Of a DNA stretch of 60,000 nucleotides, positions 12,462 through 24,423 are shown piece after piece; position 1 is the stretch's first letter; every line of letters begins with the position of its first letter. Position numbers and translations under genes: made by a program. The notes beneath the pieces are model-generated. The model was not told the origin of the DNA and searched no databases. It saw only the letters and a program-made list of their open reading frames with translations. The stretch is from Owenia fusiformis (Eukaryota > Annelida > Polychaeta > Sabellida > Oweniidae). Location: the NCBI GenBank assembly GCA_903813345.2, contig CAIIXF020000009.1:19867759-19927758 (forward strand). Direction: 5' to 3'.

Positions 12462-15400
12462 GTATGTTGACTTAAGAGACATCTATAATTAAAAAAACAA
12501 CAATGTATTAATTATGTGTCCAATGCTTGCAGTAGTTAATACATGTACGTCCACTTAGAATAAAGTTTGTCCTCGAACATGACACACCTTTCTTTAGTGA
12601 TAAGTGATAATGTGTCACAAGATAACAACTCCAATTATCGAAATGATTGACGCAATACTTTACCTTGGCAGTGTAATTTTTCAAAATTAATTTTCAGTGA
12701 CTTGATTTTTCTTGATATTGATATGAACTCTTTCATTTTATTAAAGAATATACTTCTGTCATATGATATGCAATATTTACCAGATTTAGAAGTAATACCC
12801 ATAGACGTTGTGTTTTCAGGTTCGTTGCGATCGTCTACCCTCTGCGACCACGCGCAACAGCCGCTCAAATATTGATGGGAATTTTCCTCATTTGGATATG
12901 TTCTTTTGTATTGTCATTTCCAATGCTATTTTATGGTACACTCATTTACGCTGATCCTAATATGAAGGATTATCGAATTATCTGTTATATTGAATGGGGA
13001 ACCGAAATTGAACACGCGTAAGTCTACCTGCTTGACAAGATTACGTAGAGAAAACAAGCAAGAACAGTTTCCGTGTGATATTTTGTTTGACCTGCGGCCT
13101 GCCATTATTAGATATTAAGTTTGAATTCTATCTTTTTAGAAGTTGTAGCTAGACATGAATGCAATAATTCGAATGCCTAAATAGTGCCTAAGATGTTCCC
13201 AGTGGATGAGAATAAGGAAACCACACGCATCCTTTACTAATTATTGTTGATTTGTCTTTCATTTATTTATGTTAATTACAATATATGTTATTGGTTTGTT
13301 TTAACAATTAAGCTACTAAATGAATAATCAATGTATTTGTTTGATTTACTTATCATTTAGATTTCTATAGGAGGCATGGACGTAGTTCTGTTGCGGGGAC
13401 TTGGAGAATCGAGTGAAATATAAATTACTGTTGTATCTTGAGAGTACTAAATTAGAATCATGAACGTATCTATCTCTTCTTAGGATATTCGTCATGGGGC
13501 CTTAAATCTCCTGGTCGTGTTAAGGTTTGACAATCTAAGCGTCCATTAACTCATAGTCAATTTAACTAAATGGAAAGTAAAGCTCTTTAATGCCATTCAT
13601 ATTAGTCTTGCTTTCAAAAACCAATTGATTCCCTTGTTTTGAATCGAAAAGTATGGATTTAGCAGTTCTTTTCGATGGAACAGCAGTATATCTTTATTAA
13701 TTCGTCCCATCCTCGTGTGCACAAACAAAGTAGAGTGACTCCAGAATAATTCATTCAGTCCTTGCGTATTAACAAAATGTATTGACTTGATGTGTATATT
13801 ACAATCAATCAAAAATGTATATTCCTTTAGATAACTCTAGAGCTTTCCCTGCAAATACCATTCACGCCCCCAACAGTATCTCGGAAATGTAAATACATGT
13901 ATTGAGGAAATTATCACTCACCGACACATTTCCGTCTTATCACGCTGTAATACATGAAGAGAGTCATTTGATCTGGGAAATCCTTTTTCTATTTGCTTAA
14001 TAATAGCCCAAAGAAATATAGGGATTGACTTAGAACCATATGTCTAAATAGCTCATCATTTCAGGTTGGCTCACTGTATGCTAGAAGTGAAAAGAGAGGA
14101 GCATGACGAGCTTGAATATAGCGACAACATAGAAGCATGTCCAGATACTGGAATGCATTTTGTATTTGCATGTTGATTGTCATTGCGAAATTTTGGACCG
14201 TCACCTCATTCACATTTTCATAATTAGTTATTTCTATGAAAATGTAATTATTTATAGCTTAATTTTAAAAGCATCACTGCTATTTGTCTATCAAATTAAG
14301 TGCCAAAAAGTCTCTAATTTGTGTTAATATATTGAGATGATATACTACACTTTCAATAATGAAAGGTTGGTAGCTTTTAACAAATTAAAATGCTCTTCAT
14401 CATTAGTTTGTGACGAGTTGATAAGTCCAAAATCATACGCCATGTAGTAAGTTCATGTATAAATGTAGTTGCATTTTGATGGATCTTTCTCCTAGGTTAC
14501 GTCCTAAATGATATACACTCCCTTTCATAAATATTGAACCGTTTATGCAGGGGAATGTTAACTAGATAGTGTGCTTTGATAGGTATAAAGCTATCATCCA
14601 TCCTCTTAAGCCACGGCTCCCATCCGAGACCATATTTCTGAGTATATTTTGTATCTGGACCGCCGCACTTGTGGTAGCCGTACCAAATCTAATATACGCA
14701 ACGACACACAAGTGGGACTTGGAAAATTGTGACACTCGCACTGTTTGTTACTTAGAATGGCCAGATGGTGTTTATATGGCACATGACCACATGTAAGTTC
14801 CACTCGACATCGTAGTTTCATCTACTGCAGTTGCTATTATGCCTCTCAAAGGGGGGTTGGGACTCTGTGGCGCTTGAATGTCTTTCATTGGCAAACTAAA
14901 CACGAATCGAAATTATCCTTTCGCCAAAATATATATATTACAGGGTGGTCATAAAACGGAAACCCAGCATTTTCCTAATAACTTTGTCATATTAACGCAT
15001 ATTTGGTACCTTGTACATCATTCGATTTCCTACCATCCTACCATATTTCATAACCATCAGCTTCATATTCAAAATGTTACAGCTTTTTAAACAACATGCT
15101 CAAGGCGTGGCCATCATCATCATCCATTTTTTGACCAACCTGTATTAACAATGAGATTCTGAAATATTTATTGGAAGGGGGCGCGACATGGGTTGATATG
15201 AGCAAGGTAATAAAATATGAAAATTCGGGAAAATAACTGGACATCCAAAAATATGTTAGATGAGACTTTGATATTAAAGTACAACGGAATTTCGGAGCAA
15301 AGTATACAGAATATGAAATACAAAGTCTACACATGTTGCGCGCACCCTTCTCTCCAATTAAAATCTGTATTTTTGGTCTACACTCCAGTACTTTACCATT

Positions 15401-18386
15401 CCCCGAACGTTTGGTCAAGCTACCCTGAACGCCTAACCCCCTTCCCGAGTTTTTATTCGAGTACCCTGGTATGTCATTTGCACATTGAGATTAGAGGAAC
15501 TGTGGCGCTACTCTATAGTCTGGTGCATCATGTAGTACTAGAATTTGTATTTCTCATGATTGATGGCGGAGAAATGCACCAACTCTGCTTATATGATTAC
15601 TAATTTATATATATCAATATATCAATTTGTATATTAATAGGTAAAAATAGCATAATGTTTCATTGACTCTTTCAACTCGAATTCTACATGGAAATAGACA
15701 CAGGGAGGATGATAATAATTGATTGCTGCATCCCATGAAAAATATTTTTGAATTCCATACATTATAAAAAATATAGCACAATAGAAAATGGGCGTTTTGG
15801 CCATCCCTGTAGATAATCGTTGACAATTGCAATTGCATTTTACATTATATCGACTATGATGAACCTTACGTCATTATTCAATACAACACTGGGTGTTTGT
15901 AGGTACAACGTAATCCTTCTTCTGTTGAATTACTTCATCCCATTGGTTATCTTGGCCGTGACGTATGCCATGGTTGGCAAAGCATTATGGGGAAGTCAAA
16001 CAATTGGGGAAAATGTTGGAGCACGACATGGTGAAAATGTCAAATCGAAGAGAAAGGTAAGTTAAGTTCAGCTGCGAAAACGGCATCATTGTACCCTCGG
16101 TAAAGAAAATAATATTACTAAACTCATTTGGTCACATGGAATAAACATTGTGAATAACTGGTAGAAATTCTTAAAAATTGGATGACAATTTAAAAAAGTT
16201 AGCAATGGTTAAAAACGTTGTCTCACAGACTCACTAATGTGACCTTTTCCTTTAAATTACGTCATGAATCACAATTAGCTATCATCAGTGTAATACATTT
16301 TCCTATATAACCAAGGACATCATTCTCTATTTTTTATATTCTTAATACCATTTGAAAAAATATTGACACACTGACAGGAAATTATGGAGGTGCCAAACCC
16401 GTCTAAAACATGATTTCTAGGCAATTTTACGCCTTAAATAGCAGTGAAATTAGGGATAGGATGAAACCATTTTGCTCAATAAACATATTAATTTATATAT
16501 CATATCTGACATAAATTATGGTATGCATACACGGTAAGCTAAGTATAGGATGTATAATATATTTATGGGTCATTGAGAAAGATTAAGAATTATAATTATC
16601 TTACATTTTCAAGTTTATTTTAATATATGTCACCCTTAACCCTAATTTTGAACTGAGAATTCGAAGAGACCTCTGAATCTGAAGGACATAACCTCAAATT
16701 CTATAACAAAATTTTTCTAATTAATCGGACTTTCATTCTGTAACTGATATTTTTCACAAGTTTTTATTGGATTGAAGACTTTTTCAAATGGTGTATTCCT
16801 TTAAATGTAACTTACAATTTAACTTGGTGTCTCAAGATCCTCTTCTTGAGCACATTGCTGGGTAAAGGATTTCTCAAATTGATGACGTCAATTTATGGTA
16901 AAAAGTCACACTCGCGATTTTGGGAGTTGTTATGTTCAATCCTTTCTAACTTTTTACCATATTTACAAAAAATTTTGAAATAACATTATACCTTTGGTAT
17001 GATAATAACGAAAAGTGAAAACGATATGATTGGTAAAGCACCTTTTTTCTTTACAGAGGGTATATCAATTCACATCTTCTTCCTTTTCCATGACTAACGA
17101 TTAATGATATGTCACAAGTAACGGAGATAAACTTACAATTAACCTTGATGAAGACATCACTTAAGAACATGGTAATGAGCGCTATCAGTACGTTTTGTTA
17201 GGATACCTTTTAACTTAGTTGACAAGCTATTCTGATTGCTCCCATTTATGTGGTCGATATGGATGTCTTTAACCTATTTGTATGTGACTATATTTTTTAG
17301 CTTTTTGTATTTATGTATCAAATCTCTCTAAACTCATTGTACGTATCTAACCATCAACTTTTTAGATCGTTAAGATGATGATCGTGATTGTTGCAATATT
17401 TGCCGTTTGTTGGTTTCCGATGCACCTTTATTACATCATCGTTTACCACTTCCCCGACCTTACGCTACAGCCGTTTGTGCAACATCTGTATTTGGTGTTC
17501 TACTGGCTTGCCATGAGCAACTCCATGTACAATCCACTGGTGTATTGTTGGATGAATCAGAGGTACGACTGCATGTTTAGTATGACGTTATATCAGTATA
17601 CAGGGTGGGCCAAAAAAGCAATACCCTTTAAAGATGAATGATTCATATGATATATCTTGTACCATGCCACGTATTATATACGTAATACGTATTATATATT
17701 TCCACAATTTGAAAATCCGCAGTGAACATTTTTGGTCGCTCATGACACCCTGGTGTCACCTTTAGCCTAACTCTTTAATAAAGCAACGGTTTTTCAATCG
17801 GATTGTAAGAAAATGATTTATCTTAAAATGATATATAATGCATGACATGAGGCCCACCCTGTATATCAGCAAAGGACAGTATAACTTAAACATCCATACG
17901 TTCTGAAATAGTTAACGTAAATAATGTTACGTAAAAGATAATGCCAAGTTCTGTCACCTTAACTGGTAATTGAGTATTACACAATTTCCATATCACTAAA
18001 CTATATCCCAGTGTTATATTGAGAAGAACAACACAAGCTAATTAAAATAAATATCCAAATTCGTGAGACAAATGACTCATGTCTTCTAGTAGTGTCCAAC
18101 CTTGTTTCACTCTGACCTTTCCAGATTCCGCCAAGGCTTTCGCTACATTTTCCGCTGGCTGCCATGTAGTAAACGCATGCCACGTGACCCTTTAGATCGA
18201 GCGGGCACTGCTATCTCCATGCGCTACAGCCCATCAGACGACCACAACAGAAACGGCTCCATGAGCCAGACGGTTGTGGAAAGTCTCGACGACTGCAGTG
18301 CCCCGTTGAAAGATGCACTGAAAGATGAAACAAATGGTACAAGGGGAAATGCGGGAAAGAAATGGGCGACAACTGGACGTTTCTGA
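11971..18386 (+). CDS. Tachykinin-receptor-like GPCR, five coding exons with alternative exon 2
   Basis: Class A peptide receptor of the plasma membrane. Coding exons: 11971-12461, then 12820-13017 or 14583-14792, then 15903-16056, 17366-17562 and 18125-18386. All borders are GT/AG and all phases agree, giving 433 or 437 residues. The N-terminus has five N-glycosylation sequons (N15, N34, N43, N47, N51) and no signal peptide. TM1 is at about 64-92 and TM2 contains LAIAD (D112). C139 before TM3 pairs by position with a Cys in loop 2 of either exon 2. D163-R164 is followed by Y or F. TM6 has CWFP, TM7 has NPLVY, and a WLPC in the tail may be palmitoylated. AHKRMRTVTNYFLVNLA and KMMIV...FPMH closely resemble neurokinin receptors, and the five-exon layout matches vertebrate TACR genes. 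The ligand is inferred to be a tachykinin-like peptide. Coupling to Gq is family knowledge, not shown here. Confidence 0.92.
12820..13017 (+). CDS. GPCR alternative exon 2a: loop 2, TM4, extracellular loop 2 (DRF form)
   Basis: Preceded by a good acceptor (TTGTGTTTTCAG) and followed by GTAAGT. Its 198 nt enter in phase 2 and leave in phase 2. Joined to exon 1 it reads DRFVAIVYPLRPR, then a hydrophobic TM4, then a loop with the conserved Cys in IICYIEW. It ends EH plus GC, which gives Ala with exon 3. Confidence 0.88.
13018..14582 (+). other. Intron between the two alternative GPCR exons
   Basis: 1.56 kb with no third exon 2 copy, no RNA gene and no clear mobile element. It is AT-rich. Confidence 0.6.
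14583..14792 (+). CDS. GPCR alternative exon 2b: loop 2, TM4, extracellular loop 2 (DRY form)
   Basis: Its 210 nt also run phase 2 to phase 2, so it can replace exon 2a. Joined to exon 1 it reads DRYKAIIHPLKPRL, closer to vertebrate neurokinin receptors than 2a. TM4 follows, then a loop four residues longer overall, with two cysteines (ENCDTRTVCYLEW). The donor is a good GTAAGT. The acceptor (GTGCTTTGATAG) has a poor pyrimidine tract. The bases just upstream keep encoding CFD in frame before DRY, after an in-frame stop. Confidence 0.85.
14939..15144. mobile_element. MITE, CAGGGTGGTCA family, in a GPCR intron
   Basis: TACAGGGTGGTCATAAAA at the left is matched inversely by TTTTTTGACCAACCTGTA at the right, 206 bp in all, with TA at each edge. 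It is non-coding and lies between exon 2b and exon 3. Confidence 0.65.
15145..15902 (+). other. Remainder of the GPCR intron before exon 3
   Basis: No gene seen. A 128-codon open frame at 15,217-15,603 lacks splice sites in a compatible phase and any family motif, so it is treated as chance. Confidence 0.5.
15903..16056 (+). CDS. GPCR exon 3: TM5 and intracellular loop 3
   Basis: 154 nt: one base completes the split codon (Ala after 2a, Met after 2b), then 51 codons. It carries TM5 (LLLNYFIPLVILAVTYAMVG) and a short third loop ending KSKRK before GTAAGT. The SKRK/VKMM junction corresponds to the exon border in vertebrate tachykinin receptors. Confidence 0.9.
16057..17365 (+). other. GPCR intron 3
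   Basis: 1.3 kb of AT-rich intron. No nested gene or clear repeat was recognised. Confidence 0.6.
17366..17562 (+). CDS. GPCR exon 4: TM6 and TM7
   Basis: 197 nt, 65 codons plus AG. It begins IVKMMIVIV, has CWFP in TM6, FPDLTLQPFVQ in the third extracellular loop, and NPLVYCWMNQ at the end of TM7. The donor is AG|GTACGA. Confidence 0.92.
17599..17863. mobile_element. MITE, TACAGGGTGGGCC family, in the last GPCR intron
   Basis: Ends TACAGGGTGGGCC and GGCCCACCCTGTA are exact inverse copies around 265 bp, with TA at both edges as expected for Tc1/mariner-type insertion. A related half-copy, with the right end only, lies at about 22,190-22,224. Confidence 0.75.
18125..18386 (+). CDS. GPCR exon 5: C-terminal tail
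   Basis: 262 nt after the acceptor CTTTCCAG. One base completes Arg, then FRQGFRYIFRWLPC (helix 8 and a likely palmitoylation Cys) and a Ser/Thr-rich tail of about 70 residues, ending TGRF and TGA at 18,384-18,386. Confidence 0.9.
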
Positions 18387-18987
18387 TCAGAGTGATTCAA
18401 ATGACATATCCCTGGGATGTATCACTTGAACTTACCTATTACTAAGCTGTAATTAATGTTCTAGTTTATGTAGATACATGCGTTTAACTTTTGATCTGCT
18501 GATACTTATTTTGTGACATAATAGAAAAGTTAGATTATATGTGAAAGGTCGGAATTGTATTATTGCATTTTATCTCACTCATAAACGAGGCCCGACTCTT
18601 ATATTGAGTTTCAGCCAGCCATTTAGAACCTCAGTCATGATAATTCCCAGCTATTTAGATATGCATGTGATGAGCTACATCAACGAGATTATATGTTAAG
18701 CCCAAGATATAAACTTCGTCATATGCTGAAGCTTAGTCATATTGTCAGGTCATATTGTGACATTTGATCAATTTAGATCTGACAATGGATATATTTAGGA
18801 CATCGTTGGATTGGAATGTCATATAATCAAATGCTATCCTGACCAATGTTTCACGAAAGTTATGTGCATGAATTGTGTATATACTAAATGTCTATTATAA
18901 ATGTATCAATTACATAAGCATAATGTGCAGTTATTCCCAATAAGGCTCCGACGTGTCATCAGTCATTATCGACCCACTTTAGACATA

Positions 18988-18993
18988 AATAAA
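18988..18993 (+). terminator. Candidate poly(A) signal for the GPCR
   Basis: The first AATAAA downstream of the receptor stop codon, about 600 bp into the likely 3' UTR. Position is the only evidence. Confidence 0.4.
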
Positions 18994-19810
18994 GTTTGCA
19001 TGCATCTAGATGGATGCTGATGGTAAGAATAATGAATCGAAGATAAATTGAATGCCATCCATTTGGAAAATGTCAACCCATGATCTGTTCCTGATGTGCA
19101 TATGACAAGTGCAGATCAACTCCTAATCTACCCAATATACCTCAGTATATATTAAAACAGTTGCGAATGTGCTCGTAGCGTTAAATGTAACACTACTCGT
19201 ATCCGTATGATGCTCTATTCCGCTATGAAGACACATACATTTGGAGAGGGGAGGTTCGAGGTTAATCTACACATTTTAAAGATTACTTTTTCCGTTAACG
19301 TGTAATATCATGATCCCCAGGGACAACTGCCCCCATAGAGCAGAATAATTCAACACATTGATATACCAATTACTTTTAAAATGCGTAACTTGAATTCCTA
19401 ATAATGCGTAATTTATATTTATGAATCCAATGACAGTTGTTTCTTTTATGTGATCGGTATAACATGGCCTTTGTAAATTCAGAATGGCGTACATATGTAA
19501 TATTATGTGTAAATATGCCTAATGGGGAAAGGTGGAGAAAATGTAGATCAAAATTATTCAAAAGGTTGATGTCCTCAGTTTCTTAATTCACTCTCCTTAG
19601 TCTTGCTACAAGCCTACTTGTCCCTATTACCTCCCCACAGTGTGAAAAGTTTTGTTACCTGAGTAGTAAAGTAGTGGGAGAGGGGTCACATGGTCAATCT
19701 TTACTGAACTTTTGTAAACATGGTTACACAAGAGTGTAACACCTTACCTAACAATATTGATGTGTATATATGTGTAAATAATAGTTCGATAATGATGCAT
19801 GGAATATATA

Positions 19811-20318
19811 GTACAGGGTGAGAAAAAATGTAATTATCAAATGTTGATTTTAGCTTAGCCATTTACTATTTGGAACAATTAAACCTAGTTCAATGTCTTT
19901 TCATCAATGGCCATTTTACCAAGCACGCAGCTCCAAATCCCAGTCTCGTCTCATGATCCCCTCCCTCAGCCATTTTTGGTGCTATCTCAAAACTAACAAT
20001 CCAAGAAACATCACCAGAGAGTTCAAATGAGATATTCGAAAAAAGATGAGAGCCATTTACACAATGTGCCTGTAAGCGTGTGATGAACAACTTCAGTCGA
20101 TGCGTTCAAGTTTTCCTCTAGGACGAGGCCAGAACTCGTTGCATATTTTTGAAAATGGTCACAAAATGATGACCCATGACATAGACCCGGGCCCATAAAA
20201 CTTTATAGAATGCAAGATCATTGAACGAGGTTTATTTGTGTCTAATGTAACTTTAAAGCCATGCTGAATGACTGAGCTATAATCATTTCCTTGTGGTACA
20301 TTTTTTGGCTCACCCTTA
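19811..20318. mobile_element. Candidate MITE with ACAGGGTGAGAAAAAATGT ends
   Basis: The left end GTACAGGGTGAGAAAAAATG is matched inversely, with small differences, by CATTTTTTGGCTCACCCTTAC on the right. It is non-coding and related to the other CAGGGTG-ended elements here. Confidence 0.5.
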
Positions 20319-20539
20319 CCCATTGCTTTTTATATATAAAGGCATTTTACAGGACTGCTGTGAAATCTTATACAATGTGAAATTAATATATTGTGATTCA
20401 TAATTTGGATGATCTCTCCGTTGGTATTCTCTTGATCCTACAATATTCTGGACTGTCTAATCAGCGTAGAAGACCTTTATTGATCCTGGCAATATAACGA
20501 GTGGTAGTCCGCTCATGTATGTTACGCGATATATGGCAT

Positions 20540-21110
20540 ACATTCATGGTTGCGCGGTATTTGTGATACGGGTGAATGTGCCATACTCACCTGCGGTATA
20601 TGGCATATTCTGCAGGTGAGTATGCGATATTCCACAGTGAATATGCGATACATTGATTTAAGTGAATACCCGATACTCACCTGCGGAATATGTCATACTC
20701 ACTTGCGGAATATGCCATATACCGCAGGTGAATATGACATATACCGCATGTGAAAACGTGATAAAGAAAGCCTTGATCTGATTGGTCGCGAGAATCGAAA
20801 CTAAATGTAAAACTACGCTGGATTACCAACATAGTTATGGATCCTGAATTGATTGAGTAATTTTATTACGCGAGATTGGTGACTGATACTTCTGCTAAGT
20901 TAATATATTCGATACACAGTACTGTTGATTCAGTAATCATTATAATAATTTATAACGTTTTACTTGTTCGTTCAATCGATGCAATTGACAATTGCGTACT
21001 TCCGTAACACGTTCTCATTGGTTAGTGTGTATGCCATATACCGCAGGTGAATCTGTCATACATCGCAAATGAATATGCCATGTTCGTGGCGGAATATGAC
21101 ATATTTTTGT
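20540..21110. repeat. Array of palindromic TATACCGCAGGTGA / TCACCTGCGGTATA words
   Basis: Short words built from CAGGTG plus GCGGTATA and (C/G)ATATGNCATA recur in both orientations at 20,540-20,760 and again at 21,030-21,110. Many copies are CACCTG/CAGGTG E-boxes. It is non-coding. Confidence 0.7.
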
Positions 21111-22189
21111 ATCGTGTTTACCGCGTAACAATGTACATGTAACTATAGAAAATATAGCATTCGTATATGTAAATATTTACACGTTTATGTTTTTAGCCCC
21201 AGTCCCAATTAACTTGTTTAATTCTTATTACGTCCTTGTATGACAAATGTTGCCGAATGGTTTGTGCGAATCGATTGGACGTAGTTCAATTTCTACGAAT
21301 TTTATAAAGGGCATGCTTTGACGGGAAGTGACTTTAAAGATTCGGGACTACATTGGTTGACTGTTTCCCCAATGGCCATTTCAAAACAATCCAGAGATTG
21401 GTTTATTAAAGATCATAATCACACCAGAACACCTTGACAGCGGTAATGTCAGACACAGTTGTCACAAATGGCGGACGTAACCGTCGCTTTAACTCTTTAA
21501 CCACTTGGTTCTCATTTCATAGGACCTTATCGTCGCTAAATCTGTGCATGAATTAGACTCTTGTTGAGACATGCATTGGTATTCCTTTGCGAATAAGGTG
21601 TCAATTTGATTGATCTAGATACTTGGCCACCCAACAGCCCCGATGCTGATGTGGTTGATTACCATACATGGTGTCGAGTCATCTCAGGGAAATGACAATC
21701 ACATTCAAGCATCCAATAAACAGAATTGATGAGGTGAAACACAGAATCCCAAAGTGCTGAAATGAATTGCAACCGAAATCTGTCAATAAGGCTATTGAGT
21801 ATTGATAGATGGCGCGACCGCTTGAAGCTTGTTGTTGACGTTGAGGGGAGGGCATATTGAGCAATTATTAAAATCGTTATAACGAGTAAAATGTTATCAA
21901 ACAACACTGGAATTCATAAACAATAAGTTTAGTCACACAATGATGCAAATGTACAAGCATGCATTCTATAAATAAAAATGTGCACAATCCCGCAGATTTG
22001 CTATTTTCTCCCTAAAAGCTAGAAACCCTAAATAGCAACCCGGCCTCCCAAATAAGTATAATATACCTTTACTATTGATTATATGAGATAGTGTAATATA
22101 CCAAGTTGTTTGAAAATGTATTACCTTAATTGAAAATGATATGTAAGTCAATGAACCATATTGAATGTAAATATTTTTATCCTAATTTG

Positions 22190-22224
22190 AAGTTGGGTAT
22201 TGTTTTTTTGGCCCACCCTGTATA
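22190..22224. mobile_element. Solo right end of the TACAGGGTGGGCC MITE family
   Basis: GGGTATTGTTTTTTTGGCCC followed by ACCCTGTATA is the inverse of the left end of the element at 17,599. No partner end was found nearby. Confidence 0.5.
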
Positions 22225-23884
22225 ACTTTAAGGAAAATTGAGCACCTAGGAAAGTATATGAATTTTTTTATTGGAAACGCACATGTGCATATATTCTTAC
22301 CGGTGCAGGTGGAGTGTGAATAGAGTATTAGGATTGGTTAGTACATACATGAATACTTTTATACACGAAGTCCAATTATAAAGTTGCAGGTTTCTATATT
22401 GCAATTCAAATATACTATTTCTCCCCTAGAGAAATGACATTGCCCAGTTCTTTGTGAAACATGATACACTGTAATGCTAATGACGCCACTCATTTACTAA
22501 TATCGGCACTGCTCGGTTCATTATGAAACCATAATGCACTGTAATATAATGTTCAGTTGACCATATACCTAGAGTTACTGTGCTGATTGAAAAAGACACA
22601 TACAGTATGGTACATTTGAATAATAGCTTTTGACAAATATTTCACAGTTTCAACAAGTGATCTTAATGAAAAACAGATCGATGAACTGAGAAAACAAATG
22701 CAACTATGAGAGTATTAGAACAATTCAAAAGTAATGGCGGAAACTTTTACAAAACATGATGAAATACGAATAAAAATGCTATGCTTTAATAACTCAATGT
22801 CTAATGTTCACAATTCATAGATGGCAGTCAGTGTACCGTTTCTTCAAAATCCCTGGCTCTACTCTGTGTATATGAGAAGATGTACAGCGTAAAAAGAGAA
22901 ACCTTATAATTCTTTTCAATTCCCCGTAATTCAAATCTGGCGATTTCAATCAATGTTCTCACATCATCAATGTTCACAAAACATCACTCTAAGGGATGAT
23001 ACACTATAAATACAATGTACAAACCAACGACAAAAATCTAATACGATAAAGTTGCGATGCGTTAAACTTTTTATGACAAATTCACAAAGTATTGAAATGA
23101 GTTTTATTACACTTTTTCAATAATTTGAATCTACTTTTCTGGGTTTGCCAACAACGATGCTTTGGAATATTTGATACAACGATTGATTGATCAACAATTT
23201 GTATAGTAACAAAACAAGCAATTTTATAAAAAGCAAAATACATTAAATAATTATTAAAAATGTGCTAGCATGGAGAGTAATCAGGGGAGGCAACTTGAAA
23301 TTATGAAACTAAGGAGGGTGATAAATAAAAAATAAATTTATCTGTTATAAAATCACTATATACTATATTTTGATTGGCTGGTAAGTGAGTGTTAGGTCAA
23401 GTACACCCATATTTTAGCTAAACCACTATAATCTAAAAACTAGATACATTTTATCAACAGAGTTCAACGCCCCTTTAAGATGTTTGTCTTTAAGACCTTC
23501 AAAATTGTTCGAAATAAATAGTTTCCATTTCTTTGGTGTGCATTTTTAATTCCAAGCAAAGTCAATCACAAATAAACATCGTTCGTGTACTTGTTACACG
23601 TATTACTACTATCATGTAAACAAGTTAGAAAGGCATGTTCATCAGCACGATTTTTCTGAAAATACAAATGCATTCCCATGACATGCAAAGATGTAGCTAG
23701 GTTTAACTTTACATAACTAACACGACATATCGTCATCGAAATATCTAAATTAAGATAAATACATTTTCAATAATACCATATCTCAATAATGTCTTGATTT
23801 TCAAAGACCTAAACCTCGAACTTCGGTTTTTGTCACCGAGCTTAGTTAAAGGTAAGTAACAATACCTGTATTTAGCCTGAACAT

Positions 23885-24220
23885 AAAGGGCCGCGAGTTG
23901 TTTGTAGAGTGAATCTGGTGAGCTTTTTCATGCACTTCGCTTGTGTTCTTCATCTAAAATACATCAATATACTTTAAAACATTTTATTGACTATAAGATT
24001 GCACCATATAATCCTAAAAGATATTTCTCATTTTCAAGGAGTATCTATGCGATCAAAAGCGATCGTATTGAAAATGAGAAACATTTTTTAGGATTATATG
24101 GTGCAATCTTATAGTCAATAAAACATTTTAAAGAGGGTTGCTGTTTTTTAGATGAAAAACACAAGCGAAATGCATGAGAAAGCTCACCAAATTCATTTTA
24201 CAAACAACTCGCGGTCCTTT
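23885..24220. repeat. Foldback element, about 336 bp
   Basis: Long inverse arms run from AAAGGGCCGCGAGTTGTTTG on the left to CAAACAACTCGCGGTCCTTT on the right. They share the inner block GACTATAAGATTGCACCATA, and the centre is GCGATCAAAAGCGATCG near 24,055. One arm carries extra bases. It has no coding capacity. Confidence 0.75.
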
Positions 24221-24423
24221 AGGGAAATTGAAAATGTAATTTTAAATGCATAGTTGTTCGTAGTTTTGAAAGAAAATGAATTATGAGAATGCACTTTTAT
24301 GTTTAGATGCAGGCAAATTAGAATAATGTTAAGAAGGAAATCGTACCTTAGCAACAGCCGCCTCCTTGAACGTGGTCGGAGATTGGTCAGATGTAAAAAT
24401 AAGTATATTGTACAGTTTTGCTG

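Noticed and set aside
12820-14792. Two separate receptor genes in tandem instead of one gene with alternative exons
   Set aside because: Only one copy each of exons 1, 3, 4 and 5 exists here, and both exon 2 versions fit them in phase.
15217-15603. 128-codon open frame in a GPCR intron
   Set aside because: No compatible splice phase with receptor exons, no motif, and opposite-strand frames of similar length overlap it.
2862-21425. Similarity between about 2,862-2,915 and 21,355-21,420 (CCCCAATG(A/G)CC, AAAACA(C/A)TCCAG, AAGATCATA)
   Set aside because: It looks like two short copies of one dispersed repeat, but boundaries could not be set well enough to annotate.
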